Part shown: one piece after another, positions 40,113 to 43,406 of the stretch | Layout: every line of letters starts with the position of its first letter | Position numbering within the stretch: position 1 is the stretch's first letter | Assembly: GCA_035623275.1 (NCBI GenBank) | Contig: DASPTT010000030.1 | Coordinates: 1 to 43,406 of the forward strand | DNA length: 43,406 nucleotides | Direction of reading: 5' to 3' | Origin: DASPTT01 sp035623275 | Lineage (GTDB): Bacteria; Actinomycetota; Acidimicrobiia; Acidimicrobiales; UBA8190 | Notes under the pieces: generated by a model | What the model was told of the DNA's origin: nothing | Seen by the model: the letters and a program-made list of their open reading frames with translations, nothing else | The model's database searches: none | Made by a program: the position numbers and the translations under genes

Positions 40113-41801
40113 ATGGCCGGTGCCGGAGCCGACGTCAGCGAACCCACCACCGTCGCCGCGCTCCTGGCCGCCCGCGCCGCGGACGATCGCGTCGGCCTGG
40201 TCTTCGGCGAGCAGCGCTGGACCTGGCGCGAGGTGGTGGCCGAGAGCCGCCGGCGCGCCGAGCTGGCACTGGCCATGGCGCCGGGCAACCCCGGCGTCCC
40301 CTTCCACGTCGGGGTCCTGCTCGGCAACGTCCCCGACTACCTGTTCTGGCTCGGGGGCGCGGCACTGGCCGGCGCGGTGGTGGTGGGCATCAACCCGACG
40401 CGGCGCGGGGCCGAGCTCGAGCGCGACATCCGCTTCACCGAGTGCCGCATGCTCGTGACCGACGCCGAGGGGGCCGCCCTCCTGCGCGGGCTCGACACCG
40501 GCGTGTCGGCACAGCGCACGGTCCGGGTCGACCTGGACCCACTCCCCGAGGTGGAACTGCCCGCCGGTCGCCCGGCACCACGCGCCGTGACGCGCCGGAC
40601 CCTCTTCCTGCTGCTGTTCACCTCGGGGACGACGGGCGCACCCAAGGCCGTGCAGTGCTCCCAGGGCCGGCTCGCCGACATCGCCCATCGCGCCTCGGAG
40701 TTCTACGGGTTCGCGGCCGACGACGTGTGCTACTGCCCGATGCCGCTGTTCCACGGCAACGCCGTCATGGCCCTGTGGGCGCCCGCCCTGGCCGTGGGCG
40801 CGCGCGTGGCGCTGACGCCGAGGTTCAGTGCCTCGGGCTTCCTCGCCGATGTCCGCCGCTACGGCGTCACGCGCTTCACCTACGTCGGTCGGGCGCTGGC
40901 CTACGTGCTGGCCACGCCGGAGCGCCCCGACGACGCGCGCAACCCCCTGCGGTTCGGGTTCGGCACGGAGGCCTCGGCCCGGGACCGCCGGGAATTCGAG
41001 CGCCGGTTCGGGTGCCGCCTCGTCGAGGGCTACGGCTCCAGCGAGGGCGGGTTGGCGATCAACCGCACGCCGGACACGCCGCCGGGCGCGCTCGGGCCGG
41101 CCGGCGACGAGGTCGTCGTGGTCGACCCCGAGACCGGCGAGCTGCGGCCGCGCGCCCGGCTGGGCACCGACGGGCGGCTCGAGAACGCCGAGTCCGCCAT
41201 CGGCGAGCTGGTGAGCCGCTCGGGCGGAGCGCGCTTCGAGGGCTACTGGCGGCTCCCCGACGTCAACGCCGCCCGCACCCGGGAGGGCTGGTACTGGACC
41301 GGCGACCTCGGCTTCGTCGACGAGGACGGCTTCGTCTGGTTCGCGGGGCGCAGCGACGACTGGATCCGGGTCGACTCGGAGAACTTCGCCGCCGCCCCGG
41401 TCGAGCGGATCCTCGAGCGCCATCCCGAGGTGGTGACAGCAGCCGTCTACCCGGTGGCCGACCCTCGCAGCGGCGACCAGGTGATGGCGGCGGTGGAGCT
41501 GCGCCCGGACTCCGATGCCGACCGCTTCGCCGAGGGCCTCGGCCGCTTCCTGGCCGACCAGGCCGACCTCGGGACCAAGTGGGCGCCGCGCTTCGTGCGG
41601 GTGAGCGCGGCCCTGCCGTTGACGGCCAGCGGCAAGATCACCAAGCACGGCCTGCGCAACGAGGGGTGGTGCTGCGCCGAGGACTGCTTCTGGCGACCCG
41701 GGCCCGGGGAGCGCTCCTATCGGCGTTTGACGGCCGAGGACGCCGAGGAGATCGCCGCGGCCTTCGCCGCCTACGACCGCACCGCCCTGCTGCCCGGTTG
41801 A
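40113..41801 (+). CDS. Acyl-CoA synthetase (AMP-binding family)
   Basis: ATP-dependent fatty or aryl acyl-CoA ligase of 562 residues. The AMP-binding P-loop is TSGTTGAPKAV from T170, the adenine motif is YGSSEGG, the hinge TGDLG and the catalytic Lys508 in ASGKITKHGLR. The usual GRxKDxIxxxGxN motif reads GRSDDWIRVDSENF, so the Gly is replaced. The C-terminus adds a Cys/Trp-containing segment (WCCAEDCFWRP) before the end. The ATG at 40113 has AGGA upstream; a long in-frame extension to 39756 is a shadow. The substrate chain is unknown. Confidence 0.92.
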   Translation: MAGAGADVSEPTTVAALLAARAADDRVGLVFGEQRWTWREVVAESRRRAELALAMAPGNPGVPFHVGVLLGNVPDYLFWLGGAALAGAVVVGINPTRRGAELERDIRFTECRMLVTDAEGAALLRGLDTGVSAQRTVRVDLDPLPEVELPAGRPAPRAVTRRTLFLLLFTSGTTGAPKAVQCSQGRLADIAHRASEFYGFAADDVCYCPMPLFHGNAVMALWAPALAVGARVALTPRFSASGFLADVRRYGVTRFTYVGRALAYVLATPERPDDARNPLRFGFGTEASARDRREFERRFGCRLVEGYGSSEGGLAINRTPDTPPGALGPAGDEVVVVDPETGELRPRARLGTDGRLENAESAIGELVSRSGGARFEGYWRLPDVNAARTREGWYWTGDLGFVDEDGFVWFAGRSDDWIRVDSENFAAAPVERILERHPEVVTAAVYPVADPRSGDQVMAAVELRPDSDADRFAEGLGRFLADQADLGTKWAPRFVRVSAALPLTASGKITKHGLRNEGWCCAEDCFWRPGPGERSYRRLTAEDAEEIAAAFAAYDRTALLPG

Positions 41802-41878
41802 TCCACCCGCCCTCGCCGGTCCGGGGGGCGGGCCCGTTCTGCAGGCGGATTGCAGGGGCCGGGCGCATACTGGGTGCC

Positions 41879-42886
41879 ATGGGAACGCTCGAGCTGGTGG
41901 GCCGCCCCCTCGCCGGGTCGATCGAGGCACTGGTCGACGGGTGCTCGTCGCGCCGGCCCATGGTGCCCGAGGATTCGAAGTCGGGGGCACGCTTCGAGTG
42001 GGTCGTCCGCGACGGCGAGCGTCTCGTGCTCAAGTACCAGGACGCCCGGGACGACTGGCTCATGCGGGCGACCGGCGACCTCCGCGGGCGGCGGTTCGCC
42101 GCGCTGTGGTCGTCGGGTCTGCTCGACGCCGTGCCCGACGTCATCGACCACGCCGTGGTCGGCGCCGCGGTGGAGGACGGCGTGGGTGCGGTCCTGCTGC
42201 GCGACGTGTCCGCGGGGCTGCTCCCCCTCGGTGACGAACCGTTCGAGCTCGACGAGCACCTGGGGTTCCTGGACCACATGGCCCGGCTGCACGCCACCTT
42301 CTGGGGATGGGTCGACGGCGTCGGGCTCACGCCGCTGCGGGCCCGGTACCTGATGTTCTCGCCGGCCGTCGCCGAGGCCGAGGCCGCCATCGGATCGGAG
42401 GCGCTGGTCCCCACCGTGATGGCCCGGGGTTGGGCGCGGTTCCCCGAGGTCGCCCCGCGGGCGGCCGCGGTGGTCACGGCGTTGCTGGAGGAGCCAGACG
42501 CGCTGCTCCGCGCGCTGGCGCGGGTGCCGCACACCTTCGTGCACGGCGACTGGAAGGCGGCCAACCTCGGCCGGCACCGCGACGGGCGGACGATCCTCCT
42601 CGACTGGGGGGAGGTGCCCGGTGAGGCGTCGCCGCTGGCGGACCTCGCCTGGTACCTGGCGCTCAACGCGGCCCGCCTGCCCCAGTCCAAGGAGGACACC
42701 ATCTCCGGCTATCGCCACGCGCTCGAACATCACGGCATCGACACCGCCGGATGGTGGGAGGACGCGCTTGCCCTGGAGCTGCTGGGCACCCTGGCGCAAT
42801 TCGGGTGGGAGAAGGCCCTCGGCGGGCCGGGACCCGAGCTCGACTGGTGGGAGCACCGGGCGCTCGGGGGGGCCGCCCGGCTGTGA
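41879..42886 (+). CDS. APH-like phosphotransferase (kinase-fold)
   Basis: Protein of 335 residues of the aminoglycoside phosphotransferase/choline-kinase-like fold. The nucleotide Lys is in LVLKYQDA. The catalytic loop is HGDWKAAN with H222, D224 and N229; the metal-binding Asp is in LLDWGEVPGEA. Such proteins in actinobacteria often phosphorylate small alcohols or are uncharacterised; no evidence points to antibiotic resistance. ATG at 41879 follows a GC-rich spacer of 77 bp after the ligase gene, so it may be cotranscribed or independent. Confidence 0.82.
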   Translation: MGTLELVGRPLAGSIEALVDGCSSRRPMVPEDSKSGARFEWVVRDGERLVLKYQDARDDWLMRATGDLRGRRFAALWSSGLLDAVPDVIDHAVVGAAVEDGVGAVLLRDVSAGLLPLGDEPFELDEHLGFLDHMARLHATFWGWVDGVGLTPLRARYLMFSPAVAEAEAAIGSEALVPTVMARGWARFPEVAPRAAAVVTALLEEPDALLRALARVPHTFVHGDWKAANLGRHRDGRTILLDWGEVPGEASPLADLAWYLALNAARLPQSKEDTISGYRHALEHHGIDTAGWWEDALALELLGTLAQFGWEKALGGPGPELDWWEHRALGGAARL

Positions 42887-42968
42887 TCGCCGGCGCCGGG
42901 TGGGACGCCTGACCGGGCGACGTCCGCCGGGTCGGCGCCCGACGGCGCTCGTGCAGGACAATCGCGGC

Positions 42969-43406
42969 GTGTCCGGAGCACCGGGGAGCGATGGGCCCGT
43001 ACCGGGCGCGCTGCGGGTCCGCATCCTCGGCTCCCTGTCGGTGGAGGGGGTGGAACCCGCCGCGCTGGGCAGCCGCAAGCAGCGGCGCCTGCTGCGCGCC
43101 CTGGCGCTCGGCCGGGGATCCCCCGTGAGCGTGGACCGGCTGGTCGACTGCCTCTGGCCCGATCGCCTCCCGGCTCGGCCCGCCGACCAGGTCGGCGTGC
43201 TGGTGAGCCGGCTGCGCGCCGCGCTCGGCGCGGCGAGCGTGCCGCGCTCCGACGCCGGGTACCGCCTGGCCGCCGACTGGATCGACCTGGTGGCGCTGGA
43301 GCAGCTGACGGCGGAGGCCGACCGCCGGTTGGCAGAAGGCCAGCCCGCGGCCGCCGCCACCGCGGCCGGTGCCGGCCTGGCGCTGGCGGTGGGCCCGCTG
43401 CTCGCC
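42969..43406 (+). CDS. SARP/BTAD-type transcriptional regulator (5' part, cut by window end)
   Basis: An open frame of 146 codons from GTG 42969 that runs off the window without a stop. It begins with a 14-residue Gly/Pro lead, then LRVRILGSLSVEG, an OmpR-like winged helix (LGSRKQRRLLRALALGRGSPVSVDRLVDCLWPDRLPARPADQVGVLVSRLRAALG in substance) and the start of a BTAD helical region (DLVALEQLTAEADRRL). This is the N-terminal architecture of SARP regulators; larger proteins may add NB-ARC or other modules beyond the edge. Confidence 0.85.
   Translation, partial: MSGAPGSDGPVPGALRVRILGSLSVEGVEPAALGSRKQRRLLRALALGRGSPVSVDRLVDCLWPDRLPARPADQVGVLVSRLRAALGAASVPRSDAGYRLAADWIDLVALEQLTAEADRRLAEGQPAAAATAAGAGLALAVGPLLA

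Noticed and set aside
41879..42886. Aminoglycoside resistance gene
   Set aside because: The kinase fold is shared by many metabolic phosphotransferases, and nothing in the neighbourhood suggests resistance or mobility.

Overview
The window reads as a chromosomal segment of a very GC-rich actinobacterium. GTG starts are frequent, Shine-Dalgarno sequences are of the GGAGG type, ValS is of the actinobacterial class, and the lipid genes (WS/DGAT acyltransferase, acyl-CoA dehydrogenase, MaoC pair, acyl-CoA ligase, MpaB-type oxygenases) together with a fused LivH-LivM permease fit Acidimicrobiia-like Actinomycetota. That placement is inferred from gene content, not from a phylogeny. No tRNA, rRNA, insertion sequence or CRISPR array was seen. 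Gene density is high and no gap exceeds 300 bases.

Layout. 1-5.9 kb: acyl-CoA dehydrogenase, a cold-shock protein, and cysS and valS head to head with 20 bp between their starts. 5.9-8.8 kb: a DMT-type membrane protein and a GAP-family protein, then a GYD-domain protein with an amidohydrolase-fold protein that lacks the usual metal ligands. 8.8-13.6 kb: a complete branched-chain amino acid type ABC operon (binding protein, fused permease, LivG, LivF). 13.8-19.4 kb: membrane-anchored esterase/lipase divergent from a WS/DGAT acyltransferase, an SDR and an epoxide hydrolase preceded by a 28-codon mini-ORF, and a cupin. 19.4-25.3 kb, minus strand: MarR, TetR, two tandem MpaB/DUF2236 oxygenases, a CBS-ABC1 kinase fusion and a small exported Cys-rich protein.

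25.3-30.4 kb: a methyltransferase under a dense operator array, a thioredoxin-methyltransferase pair, an AhpD-like protein, and the most coherent functional unit of the window. This unit is a persulfide/sulfide detoxification module: a rhodanese-persulfide dioxygenase fusion and a CstR-like repressor on one strand, and a rhodanese and a TauE/SafE exporter on the other. Between them lie two CsoR-family dyads of the form ATACCCC-N2-GGGGTAT. 30.4-33.2 kb: an FTR1-like membrane protein, several very small proteins and a second GAP-family protein.

33.3-37.8 kb: a large DUF1269-arylsulfatase fusion divergent from a radical-SAM sulfatase maturase with a SEC-C tail, a plausible enzyme-activase pair. 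37.8-43.4 kb: an old-yellow-enzyme-type reductase, a MaoC heteromer pair, an acyl-CoA ligase, an APH-like phosphotransferase and the 5' part of a SARP-type regulator cut by the window edge.

Taken together the genes suggest an aerobic or microaerobic lipid-degrading and lipid-storing heterotroph with dedicated reactive-sulfur and sulfate-ester chemistry. All functions are inferred from motifs and context read by eye.
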